In this document: positions 52,543-61,554 of the stretch, piece after piece | Position numbering within the stretch: position 1 is the first letter of the stretch | How the letters are laid out: the number at the start of each line of letters is the position of its first letter | DNA from: Anaerolineae bacterium | Lineage (GTDB): Bacteria; Chloroflexota; Anaerolineae; Aggregatilineales; Phototrophicaceae | NCBI GenBank assembly: GCA_022843385.1 | Contig: JALHNT010000032.1 | Span: 21,602-85,601, forward strand | Length of the DNA: 64,000 nucleotides | Direction: 5' to 3' | Notes under the pieces: model-generated | Databases searched by the model: none | Seen by the model: only the letters and a program-made list of their open reading frames with translations | Told to the model about the DNA's origin: nothing | Made by a program: the position numbers and the translations under genes

Positions 52543-53823
52543 ATGGCAAAACGGCTGCGAAACCTGTTTGAGAGCGCCAGCATCCCGCTGATCGCCGTCC
52601 TGCTGGGGCTGCTGGTCAGTTCACTCTTCGTGGTGCTGGCCGGCAGCGATCCGATCCAGGCCTATCAGCGCATGTTCTGCGAAGGCTTCGGGCCGCGCGG
52701 CTGCGAGACCTTCGGTCATCTGCTATTCTTCCCGGTTACTGATGAGGCCGGGACGACCACCACCCAGTTCGCCCCAACTTATGGCGCGGGCGGGCATCCG
52801 CTGTCGATCAACCTGGAGCGCGGCACGGTGCTGATCCTGACGGCGCTCTCGGCCATGGTGGCATTTCAGGCCGGTATGTTCAGCATCGGCATGGATGGTC
52901 AGTTGGTGCTGGGGGCGGTAGTGGCGGCTTTTCTGGGGTACTGGATACCCGACCAGTTCTACGCGCTGGCCGGGGTTGTTGACCCGGAGGCCGCGCCGCA
53001 AGGATTGTTGTTCATCATGCGGCTGCTGGTGCCAGCGCTATGCATCATCGCCGCCATGCTGATCGGTGCCTTCTACTCGTGGATCGCCGGCTATCTCAAG
53101 GTCAAGCTGAACGTCAATGAACTCATCAGCACCATCATCCTGAACGCCATCGCGGTGCAGTTAGTCACCTGGCTGATTAACTTCCCGCTGCGCTCGGACT
53201 TCAACAACGTCGCCCGCACCCGCCGCATCGACGACACGGCCTGGTTGGTGCCGTTCACGCGCGGGCTGCTGCCGGACGTCGAGTGGTTCTCCGGGTCGCG
53301 CACCGGCATCGGCATCATCCTGGCGCTGATCGCGGCGTTGCTGGTCGGCTTCTATCTGTGGCGCACCATCGGCGGTTATGAGCAGCGCATGACACGCGGT
53401 TCGCGCCTGTTCGCCCGTTTCGGCGGCATCCCTGGCGATCAGGCAGCCCTGCGCGCCATGCTCATCAGCGGGGCGCTCAGTGGGCTGGCCGGGGCGATCC
53501 AGATTCTCGGCGTCGAGCGGCGGGTGGTGGATGGCTTCGCCGCCAGCGGGCTGGGGTTTGATGGTGTGCTGGTGGCGATCCTGGCGCGCGAGTCGATCTT
53601 CGGCATCATCCTGGTCGGCATCTTCTTCGCCGGGCTGGAGCAGGGCGCGGTCAACCTGCAATTCGGCAACCTGCCGCGCCAACTGGGCGGCATCATCATC
53701 GCCTTCATCATCCTGTTCAATTCGATGGAAGACTTCCTGCGTCGGAGCATCACCCAGGTGCGCGAGCGATTGCTGCCGCGCCGCCTCGGTCCGGCCAGCG
53801 CGACAGACGGGGCATCATCATGA
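52543..53823 (+). CDS. BMP-type ABC importer permease 1 (operon B)
   Basis: A 426-residue polytopic permease. It starts four bases after the ATPase stop. FQAGMFSIGMDGQLVLGAVV is the conserved block, followed by VKLNVNELISTIILN and the coupling-loop region with RLFARFGGIPGDQAA. Longer than the operon A permease because of an extra periplasmic stretch (about residues 40-95) after the first membrane segment. Its stop overlaps the next start as ATGA. Confidence 0.9.
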   Translation: MAKRLRNLFESASIPLIAVLLGLLVSSLFVVLAGSDPIQAYQRMFCEGFGPRGCETFGHLLFFPVTDEAGTTTTQFAPTYGAGGHPLSINLERGTVLILTALSAMVAFQAGMFSIGMDGQLVLGAVVAAFLGYWIPDQFYALAGVVDPEAAPQGLLFIMRLLVPALCIIAAMLIGAFYSWIAGYLKVKLNVNELISTIILNAIAVQLVTWLINFPLRSDFNNVARTRRIDDTAWLVPFTRGLLPDVEWFSGSRTGIGIILALIAALLVGFYLWRTIGGYEQRMTRGSRLFARFGGIPGDQAALRAMLISGALSGLAGAIQILGVERRVVDGFAASGLGFDGVLVAILARESIFGIILVGIFFAGLEQGAVNLQFGNLPRQLGGIIIAFIILFNSMEDFLRRSITQVRERLLPRRLGPASATDGASS

Positions 53824-54890
53824 TTGATTGGCTCAACCGTTATGGCAATCTGCTTCAGCGCGGGCTGATCGTGGCCGGGGTGGTCATCGGCCTATACCTG
53901 TTCTTCACCCTGCCGGTCAACCTGGTGCAGAGCAGCATCCGGCTGGCGACGCCCTTCATCCTCGGTTCGCTGGCGGCGCTACTGGCGAGCCGCGCCGGGG
54001 TGCTGAATCTGGCGATCGATGGCAAGATGCTGCTGGGGGCATTTGTGGCGGTGGCGGTGCTGTTCAAGACCGGCTACGACCCCATCGTTGGTGTGCTGGC
54101 GGCAGTCGCAGCCGGCGGGGTGCTGGGCTTCGTCTTCGCCATCCTCTACTTACGCATCAAGATCAATCTAGTGATCCTGGCGCTGGCAGTCAACCTGTTC
54201 GTCGCCAATGCCACCGTCTTCTTCATGCGCGTCACCTTCGGCGCCTTCGGCACACTGGCCGACCCCAGCATCAACAGCCTGCCATCCCTCTCGCTGCCCC
54301 TCATCAGCAGCATCCCGATCCTGGGTGAGCGACTGAGTGGTTACAACCTGATCGTCTATCTGAGCTGGGTGATGGTGGCAGTGGTGTGGGTCATCCTGTT
54401 CCGCACCCGCTTTGGTCGCCATATCCGCGCCGTCGGCGAGAACAAGGGCGCGGCGGAAAGCGTCGGCATCAATGTGACGCTGGTGCAGATCTTCGCCCTG
54501 ACCCTCAGCGGGATGCTGGCGGGCATGGCCGGGGCCTTCCTCTCAATTGGTTTCCTCAGCCAGTTCGTCGAGAACATGACCGCTGGGCGCGGCTGGATCG
54601 CCATCACCGTTTCGCTGTTCGCTTTCGAGCGTCCGGTAGCGGCCTTCTTCACCGCGATCTTCTTCGGCTTCTCCGAAGCGCTGGCGCTCTTCCTGCAAAG
54701 CCAACCGGGCGTCACCGTCCCGCCCGATCTGCTGCTGGCGATTCCCCAGATCGCCACGCTGACGGCGCTGGTGCTGGTGGCGCTGCGGGTGCGGGCGGCG
54801 GAACTGCTCAAGCGGCGCAACTTCGCTGCCCAGTTCGGCAAGGAACTGAGCCAGCTTAAGAACGCGGTGGTCGGCAATCGCGGGGGATGA
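53820..54890 (+). CDS. BMP-type ABC importer permease 2 (operon B)
   Basis: A 356-residue permease with about ten hydrophobic segments. ASRAGVLNLAIDGKMLLGAF is the conserved segment and HIRAVGENKGAAESVGINV the ATPase-coupling loop. The start overlaps the previous stop by four bases, a sign of translational coupling. Last gene of operon B; no clear terminator follows in 54891-55088, where only short shadow frames are seen. Confidence 0.92.
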   Translation: MIDWLNRYGNLLQRGLIVAGVVIGLYLFFTLPVNLVQSSIRLATPFILGSLAALLASRAGVLNLAIDGKMLLGAFVAVAVLFKTGYDPIVGVLAAVAAGGVLGFVFAILYLRIKINLVILALAVNLFVANATVFFMRVTFGAFGTLADPSINSLPSLSLPLISSIPILGERLSGYNLIVYLSWVMVAVVWVILFRTRFGRHIRAVGENKGAAESVGINVTLVQIFALTLSGMLAGMAGAFLSIGFLSQFVENMTAGRGWIAITVSLFAFERPVAAFFTAIFFGFSEALALFLQSQPGVTVPPDLLLAIPQIATLTALVLVALRVRAAELLKRRNFAAQFGKELSQLKNAVVGNRGG

Positions 54891-55088
54891 TCAGCCAGAC
54901 CAGGTGTCCATGATCCAATCTGGATGATTGGCTAAGGGAGGATGGCTCATGCGATTGTCGATGGGCAGTGCCATCGTGCCTTTCCATGTTGATCATGTGA
55001 TTCCACAGAAACATGGCGAATCGGATGAGAGCAGCAATCTTTGTTTTGCCTGCTTCTTATCGTGATGATCGGCGACGCCTACAGCAGG

Positions 55089-55343
55089 CTAATGGCGAAA
55101 GTGGATGAAGATGCGCCCGAAGTTCTTGTCATCCTTTTCGACACGGTGATAGAGCGCCCGGATGTGCTTCTGATCGAGGAAGCGCAGCACCTTCTTCTTC
55201 AGTTGACCACTGCCTTTACCGGGAATGATCTCGACCAGTTCGATCTTTTTCTCTACCGCCTCGCGCACAATCCGGTTCAGTTCAGCGTCGATCTGATCGC
55301 CCCGGTTATAGATGTCGTGGAGGTCCAGCTTAAGCTTTGCCAT
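55089..55343 (-). CDS. Small Smr domain protein
   Basis: An 84-residue protein consisting of one Smr domain: LKLDLHDIYNRGDQIDAELN (with the LDLH motif) and IELVEIIPGKGSGQLKKKV (the GKGxG motif, here IIPGKGSG). Smr domains are DNA- or RNA-nicking/binding modules seen in MutS2 and stand-alone proteins. Its 5' end overlaps the kinase gene by 14 bases, suggesting translational coupling. A 31-codon in-frame extension upstream is unlikely. Confidence 0.85.
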   Translation of the reverse strand: MAKLKLDLHDIYNRGDQIDAELNRIVREAVEKKIELVEIIPGKGSGQLKKKVLRFLDQKHIRALYHRVEKDDKNFGRIFIHFRH

Positions 55344-56724
55344 GTTCGGCCACCCTCTGCAGCGGAATACGGATGATGAAGCGCGTTTCGCCTGGTTTGG
55401 ATTGAACATCAATGCTGCCGTTGTGCTGCTTAACAATCCGATACGTCACATCCAGCCCTAAGCCAGTGCCTTTGCCCACGCCTTTGGTGGTGAAGAATGG
55501 CTCGAACAGGCGCGGCATCACCTCATCCGGGATACCTGGACCGTTGTCGTTGATCTCCACCATGATGTGATCGTTCTCATGACGAGTGATGAGCCGCAAC
55601 CGTCCCTGCCCCCGCATCGCGTCGATGGCGTTGTCGACCAGGTTGGTCCACACCTGGTTGAGTTCGCCGCCGCGCGCCATCACGCTTGGCAGATCGGGCG
55701 CATATTCACGACTGACCTCGACCTTCTTCAGCTTGTGGTTCAGGATGCGCAGGGTGTTATCCAGCCCGCGATGAATATCGACCTCTTGCAGCGGAGCCTG
55801 ATCCATGTAGGTGTATTCTTTGACCGAAGCCACCAGATCGGAAATGCGGCGGGTGCCATCGTCAATTTCGAACAGCAGATCGGCCACATCCAGCGCACTC
55901 TTCAGCCACGTCAGGACGCTGACGGCGCTTTCTGACGGGAAATGCTCGATCAGCGCGATGAGATCAGTATGGGTGATGCCGGCTTCGACGAAGGCTGGAG
56001 CCATGTCATAACCGCCGCTGCATCCGACCTCATCCAGCCAGTCGGCAATCGCGTCCTCACGGTCACTCTGTTCCAATGGCGAAAGCGCCTTGAGGGTAGG
56101 CCGGTTGCTGATGACATCCTGCTGAAACACCAGCAGCATGGTGAGCTGATGCTGGTTCAGCCCAGATGCGCACAGGTCGATGCTTAGTTTTTGTAGATTA
56201 GGCAGCATCTCGCGCAGAGTGTTGGCGGAACGGCGGGCAGCCGCAGCCGGATTGTTCAACTCATGCGCCAGCCCAGCCGAGAGCTTGCCCAGCGCGGCCA
56301 TCTTCTCCTGCTGCACCATGCGCGAGGCAAAGCCGCTGGTGCGCTCGGTGACGATTTGTAGAATGCGGGCGCCGACCTTCGGCACGGTGGCGATCAGGGC
56401 GCGGAATGCTGGCTCATCAAAGATCAGCAGGCGCGTCGGCAGGATGGCCTGCGCCGTCATCTGGGATGGAGTCTGGAACAACAGGTTGATCTCGCCGCCG
56501 ATGATGCCGCGCGGCGTCGTCCCGACCACGGTGCTGACGTCATTCAACAGGCGCTGGATTTGCAGTTCGCCCTCCAGCACCACATAGAAGCGGTTGTTGG
56601 GTTCGCCTTCGCGGGTGAAGTAATCGCCACTTTGCAGTGTTATCTCATAGCTGTTCGCAGCGATCCAGGCGTACTCATTGTCGGTCAGCCCCTCAAATAA
56701 TGTCAGCTCGCGCAAAAAATCCAT
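55330..56724 (-). CDS. Histidine kinase with cyclic nucleotide-binding-like sensor domain
   Basis: A 464-residue soluble kinase. Residues 8-125 form a CRP-type cNMP-binding beta-barrel (REGEPNNRFYVVLEGELQIQ), then a HisKA-like helix pair with His154 (LSAGLAHELNNPAAAARR), and a HATPase_c domain (LVDNAIDAMRGQ, NDNGPGIPDE, FEPFFTTKGVGKGTGLGL). The phosphate-binding cassette of the first domain seems incomplete, so it may bind another ligand or act as a protein-interaction domain. No partner regulator adjoins it; the small Smr gene overlaps its end. Confidence 0.9.
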   Translation of the reverse strand: MDFLRELTLFEGLTDNEYAWIAANSYEITLQSGDYFTREGEPNNRFYVVLEGELQIQRLLNDVSTVVGTTPRGIIGGEINLLFQTPSQMTAQAILPTRLLIFDEPAFRALIATVPKVGARILQIVTERTSGFASRMVQQEKMAALGKLSAGLAHELNNPAAAARRSANTLREMLPNLQKLSIDLCASGLNQHQLTMLLVFQQDVISNRPTLKALSPLEQSDREDAIADWLDEVGCSGGYDMAPAFVEAGITHTDLIALIEHFPSESAVSVLTWLKSALDVADLLFEIDDGTRRISDLVASVKEYTYMDQAPLQEVDIHRGLDNTLRILNHKLKKVEVSREYAPDLPSVMARGGELNQVWTNLVDNAIDAMRGQGRLRLITRHENDHIMVEINDNGPGIPDEVMPRLFEPFFTTKGVGKGTGLGLDVTYRIVKQHNGSIDVQSKPGETRFIIRIPLQRVAEHGKA

Positions 56725-56892
56725 ATCATCTCCCGTTTCAATTGGTCTAGATTATAGACGACTTCGACCCGGGGAGTGAAGCTGGCAAAGTGGGTAGTAC
56801 CCTCATATTCGGACTTCGCCTGCTGTGTGGACTGTAGTCCGTCAGGCTGGCATCGAAGGACGACGAAGGTGGTGTCATCAATGATAGCTCTG

Positions 56893-57927
56893 CTATCGCC
56901 CTGTGGATGGCAGCGTGTTGAGCAGGTTGGGCAGATTGGCAACCACCCGGCTGATGAGCCAGATGACGCCGCTGCTGACGGCCATGATGAGGAAGATGTT
57001 GAAGCCATCGTGCAGGTTGAAGGAAAAGTTGGCTGAGGGCGACTCAATGTCGTGGGGACGCGCTGTCAAGCCACCGGCGGCTTCCAGTGCGCTGTTGAAA
57101 TCCTCCAGCCGCACCCGGATGTCGTAGTAATACACCATCACCAGCAGTGGCACGATGGGGAAGGTTAAAAGGGTGAACAGCAGGATGACAGCCGCTGCCA
57201 GCAGCAGCGCTACCGCCGAGTCGCCAAATAGCGCCAGACCCTGCAAGACCAGGCTGATCGGCGCGACGATGAAGTTATAGGCTGCTCCGATGCCGAAGGT
57301 GATGACGGTACGCAGCCCCAGGAAGAACCAGAATCGCGCTTTCCCCAACTGCCATGATCGCTGCACCGCTTGCGGTGCGCGCACCCGTTCCAGGGTCAGG
57401 ATTGGTACCAATAATGGTTGTGTTGCGACTGACAGGTAGACCATCGGTACGAACAGGACGAGCAGCGGAAGGAAACGGGTCGTCACGGCCAATCCCACAA
57501 CGAGTCCCAACGCCACGAAATTCATCACCAGCAGGAGCAGATGCCCGCCGATCATCGCGCTCATCCGCCACCAGCCGACCGCCAGCGCGTGCCGCAGAGT
57601 ACTGCCAGTGCCAAACAAGGCTTCTGACCCCAGATAGGTCAGCGCCGCAGTTGACCAGGCCGCCAGAGCAAGCTGCATCGGCACCAGGATAAAGGGCAGC
57701 ACCAGCAGAAGTGGGCTAGGCATATCAAGAGTGATGTTGTTATTCAGGGCAACGGGCCGTGTCAGCGGGAGCAATCCAGCGATAATGCCCCAGGTTAGCA
57801 ACGGTATCACGGGCAGCGCCGCCAGCACCAGACACTTCCACCAGCAGGCGCGATACACCAGAAAGGTCAGATGGAGGGTGCTGAAAAAACTCAGAGGAAA
57901 GGTGGGGGTGTCCTGGGTCGCGGCCAT
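56893..57927 (-). CDS. Polytopic membrane protein (GPDPase-membrane-domain-like), paralogue of the gene at 58882
   Basis: A 344-residue protein with six or more hydrophobic segments. The motif YYYDIRVRLEDFNSALEAAG near residue 270 and a hydrophobic C-terminal segment match the paralogue upstream (YYDIRVKSEGLDIALESAA). Such proteins resemble the glycerophosphodiesterase membrane-domain family. GAGGGG precedes the ATG, ten bases after the DUF4129 stop, so this is the third gene of an operon. Role unknown. Confidence 0.7.
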   Translation of the reverse strand: MAATQDTPTFPLSFFSTLHLTFLVYRACWWKCLVLAALPVIPLLTWGIIAGLLPLTRPVALNNNITLDMPSPLLLVLPFILVPMQLALAAWSTAALTYLGSEALFGTGSTLRHALAVGWWRMSAMIGGHLLLLVMNFVALGLVVGLAVTTRFLPLLVLFVPMVYLSVATQPLLVPILTLERVRAPQAVQRSWQLGKARFWFFLGLRTVITFGIGAAYNFIVAPISLVLQGLALFGDSAVALLLAAAVILLFTLLTFPIVPLLVMVYYYDIRVRLEDFNSALEAAGGLTARPHDIESPSANFSFNLHDGFNIFLIMAVSSGVIWLISRVVANLPNLLNTLPSTGR

Positions 57928-57937
57928 TTCCAGCCCC

Positions 57938-58882
57938 TCACACCCCTTCGGTCAATTGCTGGATGCGCTGCTGGAACTGCTGGTAATGCTGCTCATCGAT
58001 GGGCAGATAGCCATACCAGACATCCTCGAACACGGTGATGATCCACTGCAAGTGATCGCGAAGCTGGGGGCGGTCGGTCAACTGGCGCAGATGCTCGCGG
58101 TTGGTCAGGGTGGCGTCGTAACGCAGCAGCCCTTTTTCATCGAGCAGCAGCAGCGCCGAGAGATACAGGTAGCGGATGGCGCTGCGATAATCCTGAGCAG
58201 TAGCTTTCTCACTGGCACGATCAACCGCTCCGCTGAAGGTGGTTGGATCATCGCGTTCATCGGCCAGCACCACCGGCTGCTCCTGCACCCGCAGATGCCG
58301 CATCGCCGCGATCAACGCCAGCACCAGCAGCCCGATGCCGCCGATCAGGAACAACGCCTGAAGCAGCCCACCCAGGTCGGGCCACGCGGGAGAATCGCTC
58401 GGTGGCTCAGGGATCGGGGCATCAGCATATTGGAAGCGCGGGTCATTCAGCACATCATTCAAGGCGTCATCTGAAGCGTTGGCGCTGTCGCCGGCCTGCT
58501 GCCGGTCGTGATAGGCCAGCAGCGCCCGCGTCCGTTCCAGGGCTGTCGCCCGCTGCGCCGGGTCATCCAACCCCGCCGTCAGCCAGGTCACATCCACTGG
58601 CTGGGTCGTCCCATCCGCCAGCCGAACCTCAGCGACTCCATCCCAAAGCGCTCGCACCGCCTCGGCTGAACTGGCTTCGACCAATCCTTCGCTCTGCCGC
58701 AGCCGCGTCCAGAATTCGGTCTCGCTGATCGTCCCGTCCTGCGCCCGCGCCAGCAGCGGGGCGAACAGGACGAATAACAGGCTGGCGACAAGCCGAAACA
58801 GATTTATCCCCCGCGCCTGACCCGCGAGGGGGACTGGAATAACAGCAGTAGCTATTCGCATCTGTCGGATTTCGACCAGCAT
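57938..58882 (-). CDS. DUF4129 domain protein
   Basis: A 314-residue exported membrane protein: signal/anchor (residues 1-48, ending LLARA-Q), an extracytoplasmic ~120-residue region, one membrane segment (GLLQALFLIGGIGLLVLALI, about 180-200) and a cytoplasmic DUF4129 domain (YRSAIRYLYLSALLLLDEKG, LTNREHLRQL). DUF4129 proteins usually occur with MoxR and DUF58 genes; neither is present here. The ATG overlaps the previous stop by one base. It stands between the two paralogous membrane proteins. Confidence 0.82.
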   Translation of the reverse strand: MLVEIRQMRIATAVIPVPLAGQARGINLFRLVASLLFVLFAPLLARAQDGTISETEFWTRLRQSEGLVEASSAEAVRALWDGVAEVRLADGTTQPVDVTWLTAGLDDPAQRATALERTRALLAYHDRQQAGDSANASDDALNDVLNDPRFQYADAPIPEPPSDSPAWPDLGGLLQALFLIGGIGLLVLALIAAMRHLRVQEQPVVLADERDDPTTFSGAVDRASEKATAQDYRSAIRYLYLSALLLLDEKGLLRYDATLTNREHLRQLTDRPQLRDHLQWIITVFEDVWYGYLPIDEQHYQQFQQRIQQLTEGV

Positions 58883-59892
58883 CACCGCAATCCGCGCGTG
58901 AAGTTATCCATGAACTGGGCGAATGCCTGAGCCAGCAGCAGCCCCATCACCAGCGAGATTACCACCAGGATGGCGATATTACGCCAGTCCTTGCCATCAA
59001 GGCTGAACTTAGCAGGCGGTGCTGGCACATCCACCGGGCGCATATCAGGATTCGCCGCCGATTCGAGCGCGATATCCAACCCCTCGCTTTTGACGCGAAT
59101 ATCGTAATAGAGCAGGGTGAAGGCAATCGGCTGGATTGGGGTAGACAGGATGCTGACCACGACGATGCTGAAAAAGCTCACAATCAGGGCCGGCACCATG
59201 CTGCCACTGCCACGCGGCATAACCGCCGTGACCAGTGCGCCCAGCGCCCCGCCCAGCACAGCGGCGACGATTCCAGTGATGAGGCCAATCACCAATGCCA
59301 GACCGATCAGCGTCCAGAAGCGGCTCTTGCCCATCACCCATGCACGGGTGATGCCCTGCGAAGCGCTGATCGCTTCGAGCGTCAGCACCTGGGTCAGCAT
59401 CGCTCCAATCGCAATACCGAGATAAATGACAAATCCCAGCCCGGCGAACAGCGGCGGGAATAGCGCGCCGGCAATGATGACCACAACCGCGAAGACGCCG
59501 ATCACAAAACCGAACAGGAATAGGCCGCAGCCGATGCTGCCGAACCGTTTCTGGGTGGCGCTGAAGGCTTCACCAATGCTGACCTTGCGCCCGAACAGGC
59601 TCTCCGAGGTCATATAGGTCAACGGCCCGACAATCAAAATGGTCTGGATGAAGCTAAGGATGTTGGCGATGAACTGGGAAAAATCCGCCTGACCGGTCGC
59701 CCGTAGCGGCTGATTACCGAGCAGCGCTACTGTACTCGGCGAAAGCAGCAGCGTGATGATGGTGATGGGGATAGTGACGAGCGCCACCCACCCGGCCATC
59801 GTGACAAAATTTTCCCGGTAAATGCGGAAGGTGCGATCCAGCAGTTCGCTGAAACTGAAACTGAGGACAGGACGGCTGATGGACGGGGTCAT
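58882..59892 (-). CDS. Polytopic membrane protein (GPDPase-membrane-domain-like)
   Basis: A 336-residue protein. FSFSELLDRTFRIYRENFVT near residue 10 and six or more hydrophobic segments fit the GPDPase-membrane-domain/DUF975-like family, and LLYYDIRVKSEGLDIALESA closes the domain. GAAAGGATGCACG precedes the ATG at 59892; a start 15 codons upstream has no ribosome binding site. First gene of the three-gene operon with DUF4129; the third gene is its paralogue. Transported or bound substrate unknown. Confidence 0.75.
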   Translation of the reverse strand: MTPSISRPVLSFSFSELLDRTFRIYRENFVTMAGWVALVTIPITIITLLLSPSTVALLGNQPLRATGQADFSQFIANILSFIQTILIVGPLTYMTSESLFGRKVSIGEAFSATQKRFGSIGCGLFLFGFVIGVFAVVVIIAGALFPPLFAGLGFVIYLGIAIGAMLTQVLTLEAISASQGITRAWVMGKSRFWTLIGLALVIGLITGIVAAVLGGALGALVTAVMPRGSGSMVPALIVSFFSIVVVSILSTPIQPIAFTLLYYDIRVKSEGLDIALESAANPDMRPVDVPAPPAKFSLDGKDWRNIAILVVISLVMGLLLAQAFAQFMDNFTRGLR

Positions 59893-59957
59893 CGTGCATC
59901 CTTTCACAAGGTTGGTCGAGATTGATACGCCATTCATTATATCCCGAATACAATTTT

Positions 59958-60917
59958 TTAGCGGACAATCCCCTCACCCCGATGGAGATTATTCACCAGC
60001 GACTCGACTTCGGCAGTTGTCGTGATGAGCATGTCGCCGTACTGGCTCAACGCCAGCGCGGCCAGCACCACGCCGTAACGTAGTCCTCGGCGGAAATCCC
60101 CGCCCAGCCAGCCGTGCAGCACACCCGCCGCCAGTGCATCGCCTGCCCCCAACCGATCGACCATCACCGTCGGCGCAGCCGCCTCGCTCAAGATCTGCCC
60201 ACCATCCCAGGCCATCACGCCCTGATCGCCGCGCGTCATCACCACTCGCTGGGCGCGGCTCAGATCGACCAACTGCTGGATGATGACCGCCGCTTCACCG
60301 GTGCAGCCGAACAGCTTCTCGGCATCACCCTGCTTGCAGAACAGGATGTCCACTTCCTGGATCAGCGGGCGCAGCACCGTGGCAGCCGCCTCGGCCGTCC
60401 AGAGCTTCGAGCGATAATTGACATCGAAACTGAGGGCGACCCCGGCACGGCGGGCGCGTTCGACAATGGTCTGCACCAGCTTCAGGCACGACTCTGAGAG
60501 CGCGGCTGTGATCCCGGTCAGATGCACCACCCGGCTGTTGAGCAGAACATCCCAGTTGATCTGGTCGGCGCTCAGATGCGCTGCCACTGAATCCGCCCGG
60601 TCGTAGACCACCTGGATCGAACGCGGTGGATGGGCGAACTCAACGAAATATGTCCCCATCCGCCCCGTCGGACTCCAGACCACGCCGCTCAGGTCGACGC
60701 CCGCGCCGCGCAAATGTCCTGCTGCCAGCCGTCCCAGCGGATTATCCGGCAGCCCGGCCACCAGCCCGCAATGCCGCCCCAAACGCGCCAGCGCCGTTGC
60801 CACATTGCCCTCGGCTCCAGCGGGATAGACATCCATCTGACCGGCAGCTTCCAGCCGTTCGCCAGCCGGAACGCTGAAACGCAGCATGATTTCGCCCACC
60901 GTAGTGAAATCAAACAT
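59958..60917 (-). CDS. kdgK: 2-keto-3-deoxygluconate kinase (PfkB family)
   Basis: A 319-residue ribokinase-like enzyme. GAEGNVATALARLGRHCGLV (PfkB signature 1) and VDRLGAGDALAAGVLHGWLG (signature 2, catalytic Asp) are intact. The partner gene for KDPG aldolase overlaps it upstream, so the substrate is most likely 2-keto-3-deoxygluconate, giving KDPG in uronate or pectin degradation. The ATG at 60915-60917 follows GGGATGG; a start three codons earlier would extend the overlap with the aldolase to 17 bases. Confidence 0.87.
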   Translation of the reverse strand: MFDFTTVGEIMLRFSVPAGERLEAAGQMDVYPAGAEGNVATALARLGRHCGLVAGLPDNPLGRLAAGHLRGAGVDLSGVVWSPTGRMGTYFVEFAHPPRSIQVVYDRADSVAAHLSADQINWDVLLNSRVVHLTGITAALSESCLKLVQTIVERARRAGVALSFDVNYRSKLWTAEAAATVLRPLIQEVDILFCKQGDAEKLFGCTGEAAVIIQQLVDLSRAQRVVMTRGDQGVMAWDGGQILSEAAAPTVMVDRLGAGDALAAGVLHGWLGGDFRRGLRYGVVLAALALSQYGDMLITTTAEVESLVNNLHRGEGIVR

Positions 60918-61551
60918 GCGCACCATCCCAGGCCATTCGCAGCGCTGCTGCCCGCGCCTGTAGATCGCTCAAACTGACCTTGTCGGAAACCAGTGTGCTG
61001 CCCACCCCCACCGCTGCGGCACCGGCCCGGCGATAGGCGGCGATGTTATCCGACCCGATGCCACCCGTCGGCACGAAGTCGATGTCATCCAGCGGGGCGC
61101 GCAGCGCTTTCAGATAGGCCACTCCACCCAGCACATCTGCCGGGAAGAGCTTGACCATGGCGCATCCGGCGACGAAGGCATTCTGGGCTTCAGTGGCCGT
61201 CGTCACGCCCGGCAGGTGCAGCGTGTCATGCCCCAGCGCATAGGCCACCGAGGCCGGGTCATAATTGGGCGAGACAATGAACTGTGCGCCGGCTTCGATC
61301 ACCCGCCGCACCTGCTCCACTGTTCGCACTGTCCCGGCACCGACCAGCATTTGGCCGCCATGTCGCGCCCGCAACTGCTGGATGGCCGTCAGCGCATCCG
61401 GTGTGTTGAGTGTCACTTCCATCGACAGCACTCCGCCCTGGTTCAGCGCCTCGCCGATCCCGTGAATCTGCTCCAGCGTGAATGACCCGCGTACAATGGC
61501 GATGATGCCGCCCTGCTTAATCTGTTGGCTGATGTCGTTGATCTGAGACAT
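60910..61551 (-). CDS. eda: KDPG/KHG aldolase (bifunctional 2-keto-3-deoxy-6-phosphogluconate aldolase)
   Basis: A 213-residue class I aldolase. Glu45 (SMEVTLNT) and Schiff-base lysine Lys134 (AMVKLFPADV) are in place; GAGTVRTVEQ and VPTGGIGSDN bind the phosphate. It cleaves KDPG to pyruvate and glyceraldehyde-3-phosphate in the Entner-Doudoroff pathway. It overlaps kdgK by 8 bases, so the two form one operon for sugar-acid breakdown. The GlsB-like gene upstream ends three bases before its start. Confidence 0.93.
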   Translation of the reverse strand: MSQINDISQQIKQGGIIAIVRGSFTLEQIHGIGEALNQGGVLSMEVTLNTPDALTAIQQLRARHGGQMLVGAGTVRTVEQVRRVIEAGAQFIVSPNYDPASVAYALGHDTLHLPGVTTATEAQNAFVAGCAMVKLFPADVLGGVAYLKALRAPLDDIDFVPTGGIGSDNIAAYRRAGAAAVGVGSTLVSDKVSLSDLQARAAALRMAWDGAHV

Positions 61552-61554
61552 GGT

